A DNA stretch of 64,000 nt from an uncultured Clostridium sp. (GCA_900542035.1 UQMJ01000005.1:70929-134928); one strand, 5' to 3'; counted from the first letter of the stretch, positions 1 to 9,121 are shown. The notes: generated by a model not told the origin, from the letters alone. Translations and numbers: made by a program.

Positions 1-1
1 T

Positions 2-229
2 GAGATTTCAGGACTGAACAAAAAAATGATTCGCGATTATATCCACTATCTGGGAAATCTGCGCTGGTCCAGTCTGGGATTTGGCTATCTGTATGAAGAA
101 AACAGGGAAGAACCGGCCAGCATGGCCTGGGTCAGCCAGTATTCCAACGCCAATATGGTAAAGACAGATTTCTTTGAGGCCAAGAGTACGGCTTATGCCA
201 AGAGTACGGCGCTGATTGATGACTTGTAA
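2..229 (+). CDS. nrdB: Ribonucleoside-diphosphate reductase class I beta subunit, C-terminal part (cut by window start)
   Basis: The frame is open to the left edge, so only the last 75 codons are visible. The segment starting ISGLNKKMIRDYIHYLGN, followed by a hydrophobic GFGYLYEE stretch and ANMVKTDFFEAKSTAYAKS, matches the end of the R2 subunit of class I ribonucleotide reductase: the last helix of the ferritin-like core, then the conserved N-FFE-Y pattern and a tail that docks on the alpha subunit. R2 holds the metal and radical centre that starts reduction of ribonucleotides. The metal-ligand helices lie outside the window. No terminator is seen before the next promoter. The ATG at 26 is internal. 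nrdB versus nrdF subclass cannot be decided. Confidence 0.8.
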   Translation, partial: EISGLNKKMIRDYIHYLGNLRWSSLGFGYLYEENREEPASMAWVSQYSNANMVKTDFFEAKSTAYAKSTALIDDL

Positions 230-250
230 TACAGAGGGCGCAAGATAGAC

Positions 251-279
251 TTGACAATTCCGGTATTAGTGATTAGAAT
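251..279 (+). promoter_or_regulatory. Promoter of pheST
   Basis: TTGACA at 251-256, a 17-base spacer and TAGAAT at 274-279 form a near-consensus sigma-A promoter. Transcription would start near 286, just before the T-box leader. Confidence 0.75.
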
Positions 280-285
280 GTTAAA

Positions 286-565
286 TAGTTTATAAAAAAG
301 GCTGTGAATGTGACAGTAAGCCCTTATTTTTCCCACAGAGAGAGGAAGCCACCGGCTGTAAGCTTCCTTGGGTTCCGATAACTGGCCGAATTTCCCACAG
401 GAGCCGCGCTGCTGAAACCGGTATGGGACAAAAGTCTCCTGGCGCTAGGCAGTGACGTTTCGTACACGTTACGTATAGGATGAGAGCCTGTTCAGACAGG
501 AATCAGGGTGGTACCGCGAGGCTTAAGCTTCGTCCCTTCGTTTTGGAGGGACGGAGCTTTTTTTA
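286..565 (+). ncRNA. T-box leader controlling pheST
   Basis: The leader carries the T-box sequence AGGGTGGTACCGCG at 504-517, which pairs with the acceptor end of uncharged tRNA. It ends in an intrinsic terminator: 527-537 pairs with 547-557, followed by a T run at 558-564. Upstream is a long Stem I region with a GGCTG-containing apical part around 354. With pheS as the next gene the expected specifier is the Phe codon TTC. Two TTC triplets lie in the right area (373-375 and 392-394), and I cannot choose between them without folding. Uncharged tRNA-Phe should favour the antiterminator and raise expression. Confidence 0.93.
527..564 (+). terminator. T-box conditional terminator
   Basis: An 11-bp stem (527-537 with 547-557, one G-U pair) is followed by seven T residues. 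It overlaps the region next to the T-box and is therefore the regulated terminator of the leader. Confidence 0.88.
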
Positions 566-627
566 ATCAACTCCCCCAGCAATATCTCTCCAGAACCCGT
601 TTAAAAAAATCAAGAGAAGGAGATATT

Positions 628-1647
628 ATGAAAGAGCAGTTAGAGAAAATCAAATCAGAAGCCCTGGCAAAGCTGAATGCCGCTGACAAGTTAGACACAT
701 TAAACGAAATCCGTGTTGCTTACCTGGGAAAGAAAGGCGAGCTGACCACCGTATTAAAGAGCATGAAGGATGTGGCTCCGGAAGAACGTCCAAAAGTAGG
801 ACAGATGGTCAATGAAGTAAGAGCTGTCATTGAAGAGAAGTTAGAAGAAACCAGAGCTTCTCTGGCAAGAAAGGCCAGAGAAGAGCAGATGGCAAACGAA
901 GTGATTGACGTAACCCTTCCAGCCAACAGAGGCAGAATGGGACACAGCCATCCAAACGCCATTGCATTGGCAGAAGTAGAGCGTATTTTTACCGGCATGG
1001 GATACGAAGTAGTAGAAGGTCCGGAAGTCGAATATGACAGGTATAACTTTGAAAAACTGAACATTCCAAAGGGACATCCGGCAAGAGACGAGCAGGATAC
1101 CTTCTATATTAACGAGAATATTCTGTTAAGAAGCCAGACTTCTCCGGTTCAGGTTCGTACCATGGAAAACCGCAAGCCTCCGATCCGTATTATCGCTCCT
1201 GGACGTGTATTCCGTTCCGATGCAGTCGATGCAACCCATTCTCCATCCTTCCATCAGATTGAAGGTCTGGTAATCGACAAACACGTGACCTTCGCAGACT
1301 TAAAGGGTACCCTGGCAGAATTTGCAAAAGAGTTGTTTGGGCCAGAGACAAAGGTAAAATTCCGTCCTCATCATTTCCCATTTACCGAGCCTAGTGCAGA
1401 GGTAGATGTAAGCTGTTTTAAGTGCGGCGGAAAGGGATGCCGGTTCTGCAAGGGATCCGGCTGGATTGAGATTTTAGGCTGCGGCATGGTGCATCCGAGA
1501 GTTCTGGAGATGTGCAGCATCGATCCAAATGAATACTCCGGCTTTGCATTTGGCGTTGGTCTGGAGAGAATTGCCCTGTTAAAATATGAGATTGACGACA
1601 TGAGACTGCTGTACGAGAATGACGCCCGTTTCTTAAAGCAGTTCTAA
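628..1647 (+). CDS. pheS: Phenylalanine--tRNA ligase alpha subunit
   Basis: This is the catalytic class II subunit of the cytoplasmic (alpha-beta)2 enzyme that charges tRNA-Phe. It has 339 residues, the usual length. Residues 1-85 form the N-terminal coiled coil that grips tRNA. The catalytic core follows, with the GHPARDEQDTFY block at 149-160 and motif 3 GVGLERIA at 309-316. Cys263, 266, 271 and 274 form a zinc-knuckle-like insert that is common in Firmicutes PheS. The ATG at 628 follows GGAGATATT. An upstream GTG at 508 lies inside the T-box itself and is not the start. pheT follows after 35 bases, and both are controlled by the T-box. Confidence 0.98.
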   Translation: MKEQLEKIKSEALAKLNAADKLDTLNEIRVAYLGKKGELTTVLKSMKDVAPEERPKVGQMVNEVRAVIEEKLEETRASLARKAREEQMANEVIDVTLPANRGRMGHSHPNAIALAEVERIFTGMGYEVVEGPEVEYDRYNFEKLNIPKGHPARDEQDTFYINENILLRSQTSPVQVRTMENRKPPIRIIAPGRVFRSDAVDATHSPSFHQIEGLVIDKHVTFADLKGTLAEFAKELFGPETKVKFRPHHFPFTEPSAEVDVSCFKCGGKGCRFCKGSGWIEILGCGMVHPRVLEMCSIDPNEYSGFAFGVGLERIALLKYEIDDMRLLYENDARFLKQF

Positions 1648-1682
1648 GCAAGGATGAGAATGGAAGAAAAGGAGATTAGATT

Positions 1683-4103
1683 ATGAATACAGCGTTATCA
1701 TGGATTAAAGCATACGTTCCGGATTTAGATGTGACAGCTCAGGAATATACCGACGCTATGACATTGTCCGGAACGAAGGTAGAAGGATATGAGTGTCTGG
1801 ACAAAAATCTGGAAAAGATTGTAGTCGGACAGATTAAAAAAATTGAAAAGCATCCGGATGCAGATAAGCTGATTATCTGTCAGGTAGACGTAGGAACCGA
1901 GACCATCCAGATTGTGACCGGCGCTCCAAATGTAAAAGAAGGAGATAAGGTTCCGGTTGTATTAGACGGAGGAAAAGTAGCAGGCGGACATGACAGCGGC
2001 CCTCTTCCGGAAGATGGAATCCGGATTAAAAGCGGCAAATTAAGAGGCGTTGATTCTTACGGTATGATGTGCTCCATCGAAGAACTGGGTTCTAACAGGG
2101 ATATGTATCCTCTGGCTCCGGAAAGCGGCATTTACATTCTTCCGGAAGACGCCCAGGTAGGTGCAGATGCAGTAGAGGTACTGGGCCTTCACGACGTGGT
2201 ATTTGAGTACGAAATTACTTCTAACCGTGTAGACTGCTACAGCGTGCTTGGCATTGCAAGAGAAGCAGCCGCTACCTTTGGAAAGCCATTTATTCCTCCG
2301 GTTGTGACAAAGAGCGGAAACAATGAGGATATTCACGATTATTTAAAGGTAACGGTAGAAAATCAGGAACTTTGCCCAAGATATTGTGCAAGAATGGTAA
2401 AGAATATTAAACTGGCTCCGTCTCCGGAGTGGATGCAGAGACGTCTGGCTGCCAGCGGCATCCGCCCAATCAATAACCTGGTAGACATTACCAATTACAT
2501 TATGGAAGAATATGGCCAGCCTATGCACGCATTCGACTATGATCTGCTGGCAGGCCATGAGATTGTGGTAAAATGCGCAGAAGACGGCGATGAGTTCCAG
2601 ACCTTAGACGGACAGGTAAGAAAGCTGGATCATACGATTCTGATGATTAATGACGGGGAAAAGGCAGTCGGCATTGCCGGAATTATGGGCGGCGAAAACT
2701 CCAAGATTACCGATGATGTCAAGACCATGGTATTTGAGTGCGCCTGCTTTGACGGCACCAATATCCGTCTGTCTGCCAAGAAGGCCGGATTAAGAACCGA
2801 TGCTTCCGGCAAATATGAAAAAGGTCTGGATCCCAATACGGCCATGGAAGCGGTAAACCGCGCCTGCCAGTTAATCGAAGAGCTGGGAGCCGGAGAAGTA
2901 GTAGGCGGCGTGATAGACATCTGCGCCGGATTAAAGGAACCGAAGAGAATCCCCTTCCATCCGGATCGCATTAACAAATTGCTGGGAACCGACCTTTCCA
3001 AAGAAACCATGTTAAGCTACTTTGGACCGTTAGAGATTGGTTACGACGAAGAGACAGGCGAAGTGATTGCTCCAACCTGGAGACAGGATCTGGAGAGAGA
3101 GGCAGACATTGCAGAGGAAGTAGCAAGATTCTTTGGCTATGACAAGATTCCAACTACTCTGCCGGCAGGAGAGTCTACCACAGGAAAGCTGTCTTACAAG
3201 CTTCGGATCGAGGAAAAAGCCAGAGAAATTGCAGAATTTTCCGGTTTCTCCCAGGCAATGACCTATTCCTTTGAAAGTCCTAAGGTATTTGACAAGCTGT
3301 TAATTCCTGCAGACTCCAGGCTTCGCCAGACCGTTGTGATTTCCAATCCGCTGGGCGAGGATTTCAGCGTCATGCGTACCCTGCCGTTAAACGGTATGCT
3401 GACTTCTCTGTCTACCAACTACAACCGCAGAAACAAGGACGTCCGTCTTTATGAGATGGCAACGGTTTATCTGCCAAAGAGCCTTCCTCTGACCGAACTT
3501 CCAGACGAGCGGATGCAGTTTGTATTAGGAATGTACGGAGACGGCGATTTCTTTACCATGAAGGGCGTGGTAGAAGAATTCTTTGAAAGCGTTGGCATGA
3601 CCGGACGCCTTCACTACGATCCCAATGGGGATCATCCGTACCTGCACCCAGGAAGAAAGGCAGATATTGTATATAACAATACTGTAATCGGCTATTTAGG
3701 TGAGATTCATCCGGATGTGGCAGACAATTATAAGATTGGGGAAAAGGCTTATGTGGCAGTGGTAGATATGCCGGCTATGTTAGACTTTACCACCTTTGAC
3801 AGAAAGTATGCCGGACTGGCAAAATTCCCTGCGGTAAGCAGAGATTTAAGTATGGTGGTTCCGAAATCCGTACTGGCAGGCCAGATTGAAGATATGATTG
3901 TCCAGAGAAGCGGAAAGATTCTGGAAGAGTGCAAATTGTTTGATATTTACGAAGGAAGTCAGATTAAGGAAGGATATAAGTCCATGGCTTATTCCATTAC
4001 CTTTAGAGCACAGGATCATACCCTGGAAGAAAAAGAAATTACCAGTGTAATGAACAAAATTTTAAATGGCCTTCAGGGAATGGGAATTGAACTGAGAGCA
4101 TAA
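1683..4103 (+). CDS. pheT: Phenylalanine--tRNA ligase beta subunit
   Basis: This 806-residue protein is the full-length beta subunit and pairs with PheS. In order it has an EMAP-II-like tRNA-binding OB fold (about 40-150, starting VVGQIKKIEKHPDADKL), the B3/B4 editing domain that removes mischarged Tyr (about 210-380), the B5 DNA-binding-like domain (about 405-475) and a C-terminal FDX-ACB anticodon-arm domain (about 713-806, with KFPAVSRDLSMVV). The start follows GAAAAGGAG with normal spacing. It is cotranscribed with pheS and a hairpin follows its stop. No irregularity is seen. Confidence 0.98.
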   Translation: MNTALSWIKAYVPDLDVTAQEYTDAMTLSGTKVEGYECLDKNLEKIVVGQIKKIEKHPDADKLIICQVDVGTETIQIVTGAPNVKEGDKVPVVLDGGKVAGGHDSGPLPEDGIRIKSGKLRGVDSYGMMCSIEELGSNRDMYPLAPESGIYILPEDAQVGADAVEVLGLHDVVFEYEITSNRVDCYSVLGIAREAAATFGKPFIPPVVTKSGNNEDIHDYLKVTVENQELCPRYCARMVKNIKLAPSPEWMQRRLAASGIRPINNLVDITNYIMEEYGQPMHAFDYDLLAGHEIVVKCAEDGDEFQTLDGQVRKLDHTILMINDGEKAVGIAGIMGGENSKITDDVKTMVFECACFDGTNIRLSAKKAGLRTDASGKYEKGLDPNTAMEAVNRACQLIEELGAGEVVGGVIDICAGLKEPKRIPFHPDRINKLLGTDLSKETMLSYFGPLEIGYDEETGEVIAPTWRQDLEREADIAEEVARFFGYDKIPTTLPAGESTTGKLSYKLRIEEKAREIAEFSGFSQAMTYSFESPKVFDKLLIPADSRLRQTVVISNPLGEDFSVMRTLPLNGMLTSLSTNYNRRNKDVRLYEMATVYLPKSLPLTELPDERMQFVLGMYGDGDFFTMKGVVEEFFESVGMTGRLHYDPNGDHPYLHPGRKADIVYNNTVIGYLGEIHPDVADNYKIGEKAYVAVVDMPAMLDFTTFDRKYAGLAKFPAVSRDLSMVVPKSVLAGQIEDMIVQRSGKILEECKLFDIYEGSQIKEGYKSMAYSITFRAQDHTLEEKEITSVMNKILNGLQGMGIELRA

Positions 4104-4106
4104 ATA

Positions 4107-4140
4107 CCAGAAAGCGGCGGCATAGTTCGCCGCTTTTGGT
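4107..4140 (+). terminator. Terminator after pheT
   Basis: AAAGCGGCG at 4111-4119 pairs perfectly with CGCCGCTTT at 4128-4136. The T run is short (TTTT, then GGTTTATT), so termination may be moderate. Confidence 0.6.
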
Positions 4141-4175
4141 TTATTAGATCATAGGAAAAGCGGAGGAAGAGTTTT

Positions 4176-5006
4176 ATGTTTGCAGATTACCATGTACATA
4201 CAGCATTTAGTGATGATTCCATTTATCCGATGGAATGCGTAGTCAAAGATGCTGTTGGATTACAGATGGATGAGATTTGCATGACGGATCATGTAGATTA
4301 TGGAGTAAAGGACGACTGGGATAGTGGGAACGAGATTCTATACCGGAATGGGGAGCCTTTAGCCAATGTAGATTACCCTCTCTACATGGAAGAGATAAAT
4401 CGCATCCGGAATCAGTATCAGGAAAAAATTACGATTAAAACAGGTATGGAATTTGGTGTACAAACCCATACGATACCGAAGTTTCAGGAACTATTTGACC
4501 GCTATCCCTTTGATTTTATTATTTTATCCATTCATCAGGTGGAGGATAAAGAATTTTGGACCCAGGAGTTTCAAAAAGGAAGAACCCAGGATGAGTATCA
4601 GAAACGGTATTATGAAGAAATGCTGAGAGTAGTCCAAGTTTATAAAGACTACAGTGTTTTGGGCCATATGGATTTAATCAATCGCTATGATAAGGCAGGA
4701 GAATATCCGTTTGAAAAAGTGAAACCCTTGATTTCTGAAATTTTAAAGATTGTAATTGCAGATGGAAAAGGAATTGAAATCAACACTTCTTCACACAGGT
4801 ACGGGTTAAAGGATTCTATGCCATCTGCAGAATTATTAAAGCTGTACCGAGATTTAGGCGGAACCATTATTACCATTGGCAGTGACAGCCACAAACCGGA
4901 ACATTTAGGAAGGTATATTCAGGAGGCAAAGGAGCAGTTAAAAGAATTAGGATTTCATTCTTTTTGTACCTATAATAAGATGGAACCAACGTTTCATAGT
5001 CTGTAA
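4176..5006 (+). CDS. hisK: PHP-family histidinol-phosphatase
   Basis: The protein has 276 residues and the PHP (polymerase and histidinol phosphatase) fold. The metal-binding motif DYHVHTAFSDDS is at residues 4-15, CMTDHVDYG near 37-45, and the late conserved HIS/ASP elements include SIHQVED and GSDSHKPEHLG. The family removes phosphate from L-histidinol phosphate in histidine synthesis, using a multinuclear metal site in the cytoplasm. The start follows GGAGGAAGAG. No other his gene is nearby, so the role rests on family resemblance. Another small phosphoester substrate is possible. Confidence 0.85.
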   Translation: MFADYHVHTAFSDDSIYPMECVVKDAVGLQMDEICMTDHVDYGVKDDWDSGNEILYRNGEPLANVDYPLYMEEINRIRNQYQEKITIKTGMEFGVQTHTIPKFQELFDRYPFDFIILSIHQVEDKEFWTQEFQKGRTQDEYQKRYYEEMLRVVQVYKDYSVLGHMDLINRYDKAGEYPFEKVKPLISEILKIVIADGKGIEINTSSHRYGLKDSMPSAELLKLYRDLGGTIITIGSDSHKPEHLGRYIQEAKEQLKELGFHSFCTYNKMEPTFHSL

Positions 5007-5060
5007 CCTTTTAACTGAACATACAGAAAAGAAGAGCTCCATCAGGAGGAAATCGTTTCC

Positions 5061-5585
5061 ATGAATTATGAGATTATCAGAAGCAGCCGGAAAACCCTGG
5101 CCCTGGAGATTACACGGGACGGACAGCTAAAGGTACGGGCTCCGTATAAGGTTTCCAGAAAAGAAATCCAGAACTTTGTAAAATCAAAAGAATCATGGAT
5201 TTTCAAACATTTAAAGCGGATTGAGGAGACAAAAGCAGAGCAGCCGGAACCATTATCCTCAGAGGAGATTGAAAAACTGGTGCAAAAAGCCCTGCAGGTG
5301 CTTCCGGAAAAAGTGGAACATTATGCCAGGATCATAGGGGTAACCTATGGAAGAATTACCATCCGCAACCAGAAGACCCGCTGGGGAAGCTGCAGCAGCA
5401 AAGGAAACTTGAATTTTAACTGTCAGCTGATGCGTCTGCCGGAAGAACTGCAGGATTATGTGGTGGTACATGAATTGTGCCACCGGAAAGAAATGAATCA
5501 TTCCTCTGATTTCTGGAAAGAAGTAGAATATATCATGCCGGATTACCAGGAGAGGAGGGCACGTCTGAAGCAGGTACGCGTCTGA
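5061..5585 (+). CDS. YgjP-type (DUF45) zinc metallopeptidase
   Basis: This 174-residue protein has the typical layout of the YgjP/M48-like family. An N-terminal beta-rich part carries the basic block RWGSCSSKGNLNFN (about 108-120). The zinc motif HELCH is at residues 137-141, with the third ligand candidate His147 in KEMNHSSDFW. There is no signal peptide, so it should be cytoplasmic. Members are often found fused or next to restriction or repair genes, but the cellular substrate is unknown. The AGGAGGAAATCG before the ATG supports this start. It appears to be a single gene; no clear terminator follows. Confidence 0.8.
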   Translation: MNYEIIRSSRKTLALEITRDGQLKVRAPYKVSRKEIQNFVKSKESWIFKHLKRIEETKAEQPEPLSSEEIEKLVQKALQVLPEKVEHYARIIGVTYGRITIRNQKTRWGSCSSKGNLNFNCQLMRLPEELQDYVVVHELCHRKEMNHSSDFWKEVEYIMPDYQERRARLKQVRV

Positions 5586-5781
5586 TAGGAATGGATTCAT
5601 TCTTTTTTTGTCAGAAATCCGGAAAAACGGTCAGCACAGGCCTGTCAGACAAAAAAGATATTTGTATAAAATTGCTGAATCACAGCGGAAATTGCAGGAG
5701 GATAAAGTTTGTATCTGGAATAAAAACGGCGTTGGAAGGAAATGTATTGGTAAAAATTAATAAAATTATCGGTGAAAGTAC
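5586..5781. other. Intergenic stretch without a supported gene
   Basis: A 64-codon open frame at 5591-5785 begins without a ribosome binding site, has no recognisable domain and runs into the next promoter. I see no terminator hairpin with a T run and no RNA motif here. Confidence 0.5.
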
Positions 5782-5810
5782 TTGAATTAATAACAAAAGT
5801 GTGGTATATT
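5782..5810 (+). promoter_or_regulatory. Promoter of the maltodextrin-type operon
   Basis: TTGAAT at 5782-5787, a 17-base spacer and TATATT at 5805-5810. A TG two bases before the -10 box (5802-5803) makes it an extended -10 promoter. The predicted start is near 5817. Confidence 0.7.
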
Positions 5811-5827
5811 GATTTCATCAGATTGGA

Positions 5828-5845
5828 AACGTTACCGATAACGTT
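5828..5845 (+). promoter_or_regulatory. LacI-family operator
   Basis: AACGTTACCGATAACGTT is an 18-bp palindrome with one mismatched pair and a central CG, the classic shape of LacI/GalR-family operators. It lies about 10 bases after the predicted transcription start, where a bound repressor would block elongation. The LacI-family gene at 10670 is the likely binder. A CcpA-type protein is less likely because the cre consensus fits poorly. Confidence 0.72.
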
Positions 5846-5941
5846 GCCGGAATGGTAATGAATGATGCAGACTGCAAACAGAAGATTTGCTGTTCTGGAG
5901 ACGCTGAGGTAAAGAAGATGGAAAGAAGGGACGGGTTTATT

Positions 5942-7354
5942 ATGAAATTAAAAAAATTAGCAGCAGTATCGTTATCAGCAGCTATGGTAGCAGGAGCTAT
6001 GACCGGATGCGGCAGTTCTGAGCAGAATGCGCCTGCAGAGACGACAGCAGCAAGTACAACTGCGAAAGCAGACGAGACAGAGACAAAGGCTGAGGAGGAG
6101 ACCACAGAGGCAGCCGAGCCGGCGGGAGACGGCCAAGTTTATTATCTGAATTTTAAGCCAGAGCAGGCAGATCAGTGGGTAGACTTAGCAGCATCCTATA
6201 CCGACGAAACCGGCGTACCAGTTACTGTAGTAACTGCAGCTTCCGGTACCTACGAACAGACGTTAAAGTCAGAGATGGCAAAGAGCAATGCACCTACCTT
6301 ATTCCAGGTAAATGGTCCGGTGGGTCTGGCATCCTGGAAAGATTACTGCTACGATTTAAAGGACAGCGCAGTGTATAAAGACTTATCCAGCGATGATTTT
6401 GCACTGATTGATGAGTCTGGCGCAGTAAAGGGCGTGGCATATGTAATTGAAACTTACGGCCTGATTTATAATAAAAAGATTTTAAATGACTACATTGCCA
6501 TGGATGGGGCAGTCATTTCTTCCGTAGATGAGATTAATAACTTTGAAACCTTAAAGGCAGTTGCAGAGGATCTGCAGGCAAAGAAAGATGACTTAGGTAT
6601 TATGGGCGCATTTACTTCTGCTGGTTTTGATGCTTCTTCCGACTGGAGATTTAAGACCCATCTGGCAAATCTTCCATTGTATTATGAGTATCAGGCAGAC
6701 GGAATTACCTCTACGGATGCGGTAAAGGGTACGTACTTAGATAACTATAAGCAGATTTTTGACTTGTATATCAACAATTCTACTTGTGAACCGACTTTGC
6801 TTTCCGGAAAGACCGGAGAAGATGCTTCTTCTGAATTTGCATTAGGCGAGGCAGTGTTCTATCAGAACGGAACCTGGGCTTATAACGACATTAAAGACAA
6901 TGAAGTTGCAGATGAAGATCTGGGAATGCTTCCAATCTACATTGGCGTAGAGGGAGAAGAGAAACAGGGACTCTGCACAGGATCAGAGAACTACTGGTGT
7001 GTAAACAGCAAAGCTTCTGAAGAAGATATCCAGGCAACTTTGGATTTCTTACAGTGGGTAGTAGAAAGTGAGACAGGACGGAGAGGTCTAGCAGATATGG
7101 GATTTGTAACTCCATTTACCACCTTTACAGAAGAATACTTACCAGAGAACCCATTAGTGGCAGCAGCAGATGAGGATGTGAAGAAAGGCAATACCGTGGT
7201 TACCTGGAACTTCACTACCATGCCGTCTGAAGAGTGGAAGAACCAGCTGGGCAGCGCCCTTCTGGAATATGCGCAGGGTACAGGCGACTGGGCTGCAGTA
7301 GAAACTGCCTTTGTAGATGGATGGGCATCTGAATACCAGGCAGCAAACAATTAA
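5942..7354 (+). CDS. Sugar ABC transporter substrate-binding lipoprotein (family 1)
   Basis: This 470-residue protein begins with a lipoprotein signal (lipobox MTGC, Cys23), then a Thr/Glu/Ala-rich linker to about residue 60 and a family 1 solute-binding fold (YYLNFKPEQADQWVDLAASY; ETYGLIYNKK; GEAVFYQNGTWAY). It should sit outside the membrane, anchored by lipid, and deliver an oligosaccharide to the permeases at 7423 and 8267. The downstream 4-alpha-glucanotransferase points to maltodextrin or other alpha-glucan fragments. An earlier in-frame ATG at 5852 lies just past the operator and would bury the signal peptide; 5918 is also possible but less likely. A hairpin after the stop probably keeps this gene more highly expressed than the permeases. 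Confidence 0.9.
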   Translation: MKLKKLAAVSLSAAMVAGAMTGCGSSEQNAPAETTAASTTAKADETETKAEEETTEAAEPAGDGQVYYLNFKPEQADQWVDLAASYTDETGVPVTVVTAASGTYEQTLKSEMAKSNAPTLFQVNGPVGLASWKDYCYDLKDSAVYKDLSSDDFALIDESGAVKGVAYVIETYGLIYNKKILNDYIAMDGAVISSVDEINNFETLKAVAEDLQAKKDDLGIMGAFTSAGFDASSDWRFKTHLANLPLYYEYQADGITSTDAVKGTYLDNYKQIFDLYINNSTCEPTLLSGKTGEDASSEFALGEAVFYQNGTWAYNDIKDNEVADEDLGMLPIYIGVEGEEKQGLCTGSENYWCVNSKASEEDIQATLDFLQWVVESETGRRGLADMGFVTPFTTFTEEYLPENPLVAAADEDVKKGNTVVTWNFTTMPSEEWKNQLGSALLEYAQGTGDWAAVETAFVDGWASEYQAANN

Positions 7355-7367
7355 AACTATAGTTTTT

Positions 7368-7403
7368 ATGGGGTGGGTGACTTGCACCCGCCCCATTTGT
7401 TTT
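7368..7403 (+). terminator. Attenuating terminator between binding protein and permeases
   Basis: ATGGGGTGGGTG (7368-7379) pairs with CACCCGCCCCAT (7385-7396, one G-T pair), followed by TTGTTTT. It stands inside the operon, so partial termination would give more binding protein than permease. Confidence 0.8.
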
Positions 7404-7422
7404 GCAGAAAAGAGGAATCTAT

Positions 7423-8265
7423 ATGGAAAAAGCGATTAAACGATATTTTCCGATTTTTGTACTGCCGACATTGCTGGCGTTTACAATGGGATTTATCGCT
7501 CCATTTTTGGTAGGAGTTTATTTGTCATTCTGTAAATTTACCACAATCAATGATGCAGTATTTATCGGATTTTCGAATTATACAAAGATTTTTTCAGACG
7601 GAACCTTTGTACATTCCCTCTGGTATACGGCATTATTTACCATTGTCAGCGTGATTTTGATTAACTTTTTTGCATTTGCCGCCGCGCTGCTTTTAACCAG
7701 AAAGATTCGTGGAACGAACCTGTTCCGGACGGTATTTTTTATGCCGAATTTAATTGGCGGAATTATTTTGGGTTATATCTGGAACCTGCTGCTCAATGGT
7801 ATTCTCCAGATTTTTGACAAGACCCTGACTTTTTCTTCCGTATATGGCTTCTGGGGGCTGGTCATTTTAATGTGCTGGCAGCAGATCGGTTATATGATGA
7901 TTATTTATATTGCGGGAATCCAGAACATCCCTGGAGAATTAATCGAAGCAGCCAAGATTGACGGGGCAGATAAGTGGGCGCTGTTAAAAAACGTTACCAT
8001 TCCAATGGTTATGCCGTCCATTACGGTATGTACCTTTTTGACCTTAACAAATGGCTTCAAGCTGTTTGACCAGAACCTGGCTCTTACCAACGGAGAACCG
8101 TCTAATATGTCAGAAATGCTGGCCTTGAATATTTTTAATACGTTTTACGGCCGTACCGGATGGGAAGGCGTGGGGCAGGCAAAAGCAGTGGTATTTTTCC
8201 TGCTGGTAGCAGTGATTGCCGTGGCCCAGAACAGGCTGACAAGAAGGAAGGAGGTTCAGCAGTAA
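7423..8265 (+). CDS. Sugar ABC transporter permease, MalF/MsmF type
   Basis: The 280-residue membrane protein has six predicted transmembrane helices, and the EAA loop EAAKIDGADKWALLKNVTIP contacts the ATPase. It is one half of the channel of a carbohydrate importer of the CUT1 type. ATG 7423 follows AGAGGAATCT at good spacing; a TTG at 7402 is in frame but lies in the T run of the attenuator. The second permease starts one base after its stop. No ATPase gene is found in the operon, so a shared MsmK-like ATPase encoded elsewhere is expected. Confidence 0.92.
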   Translation: MEKAIKRYFPIFVLPTLLAFTMGFIAPFLVGVYLSFCKFTTINDAVFIGFSNYTKIFSDGTFVHSLWYTALFTIVSVILINFFAFAAALLLTRKIRGTNLFRTVFFMPNLIGGIILGYIWNLLLNGILQIFDKTLTFSSVYGFWGLVILMCWQQIGYMMIIYIAGIQNIPGELIEAAKIDGADKWALLKNVTIPMVMPSITVCTFLTLTNGFKLFDQNLALTNGEPSNMSEMLALNIFNTFYGRTGWEGVGQAKAVVFFLLVAVIAVAQNRLTRRKEVQQ

Positions 8266-8266
8266 T

Positions 8267-9106
8267 ATGGCAGAAAAGAAAAAAAACACGGATAGATTTT
8301 TGACAATCGTATTTTCCATTATTTCTGTAATTTACCTGATCCCAATTGCGCTGGTGGTACTGAATTCGTTTAAGAAAAAGGCTTATATCAGCCGTTATCC
8401 TTTTAAAATCCCGACAGGGAAGATGTTTGTAGGGCTGGATAACTATATAAATGGTATTAAAAAGACCGGATTTTTTGAGGCGTTTGGCTGGACCTTATTT
8501 ATTACGGTTGCATCGGTAGCGGTAATTATTTTGTGCACTTCTATGTGTGCCTGGTACATCAGCCGCGTAAAAAATGCAGTGACTTCCACCATTTATTACT
8601 TGTGTCTTTTTTCCATGATTGTGCCATTCCAGATGGTAATGTTTCCGCTGTCCAAAATTGCAGATATGCTGGGGCTGACTACTCCCTGGGGGCTGGTAGT
8701 CGTCTATCTGGGATTTGGCGCCGGACTTTCGGTTTTTATGTTTACCGGATTTGTAAAATCAATTCCGCTGGAGATAGAAGAAGCAGCCATGATGGACGGA
8801 TGTACGCCGGTACACACCTTTTTTAAAGTAGTGCTTCCGATTATGAAGCCTACCTGTGTAACCGTAGCTATTTTACAGGCAATGTGGATCTGGAATGATT
8901 ATCTGCTTCCGTATCTGATTCTGGATATGACAAAGTACAAGACGATTTCGATTGCAGTCCAGTATTTAAGAGGCGGTTATGGATCCATTGATATGGGCGC
9001 TATGATGGGCGTTCTGGTATTGGCAATTATTCCAATCGTGGTATTTTATCTCTCCTGCCAGAAATACATTATTGAGGGCGTTGTGGCAGGCGCAGTAAAA
9101 GGTTAA
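8267..9106 (+). CDS. Sugar ABC transporter permease, MalG/MsmG type
   Basis: This 279-residue protein is the second channel subunit of the CUT1 importer. It has an N-terminal helix (FLTIVFSIISVIYLIPIALVVL), a loop with a conserved NY segment (LDNYINGIKKTGFFEAF), further helices and the EAA motif EEAAMMDGCTPVHTFFKVVLP near residues 180-200. The GGAGG ribosome binding site lies at the end of the first permease gene. Together with the partner at 7423 it would take up maltodextrin-like sugars; the substrate is inferred from malQ downstream. Confidence 0.92.
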   Translation: MAEKKKNTDRFLTIVFSIISVIYLIPIALVVLNSFKKKAYISRYPFKIPTGKMFVGLDNYINGIKKTGFFEAFGWTLFITVASVAVIILCTSMCAWYISRVKNAVTSTIYYLCLFSMIVPFQMVMFPLSKIADMLGLTTPWGLVVVYLGFGAGLSVFMFTGFVKSIPLEIEEAAMMDGCTPVHTFFKVVLPIMKPTCVTVAILQAMWIWNDYLLPYLILDMTKYKTISIAVQYLRGGYGSIDMGAMMGVLVLAIIPIVVFYLSCQKYIIEGVVAGAVKG

Positions 9107-9121
9107 AGGAGATGAAGCGTG

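Noticed and set aside
508..627. Extended start of pheS at GTG 508
   Set aside because: It lies inside the T-box and terminator, and a proper ribosome binding site precedes ATG 628.
5591..5785. 64-codon open frame after the YgjP-like gene
   Set aside because: No ribosome binding site, no domain, and it runs into the promoter of the sugar operon.
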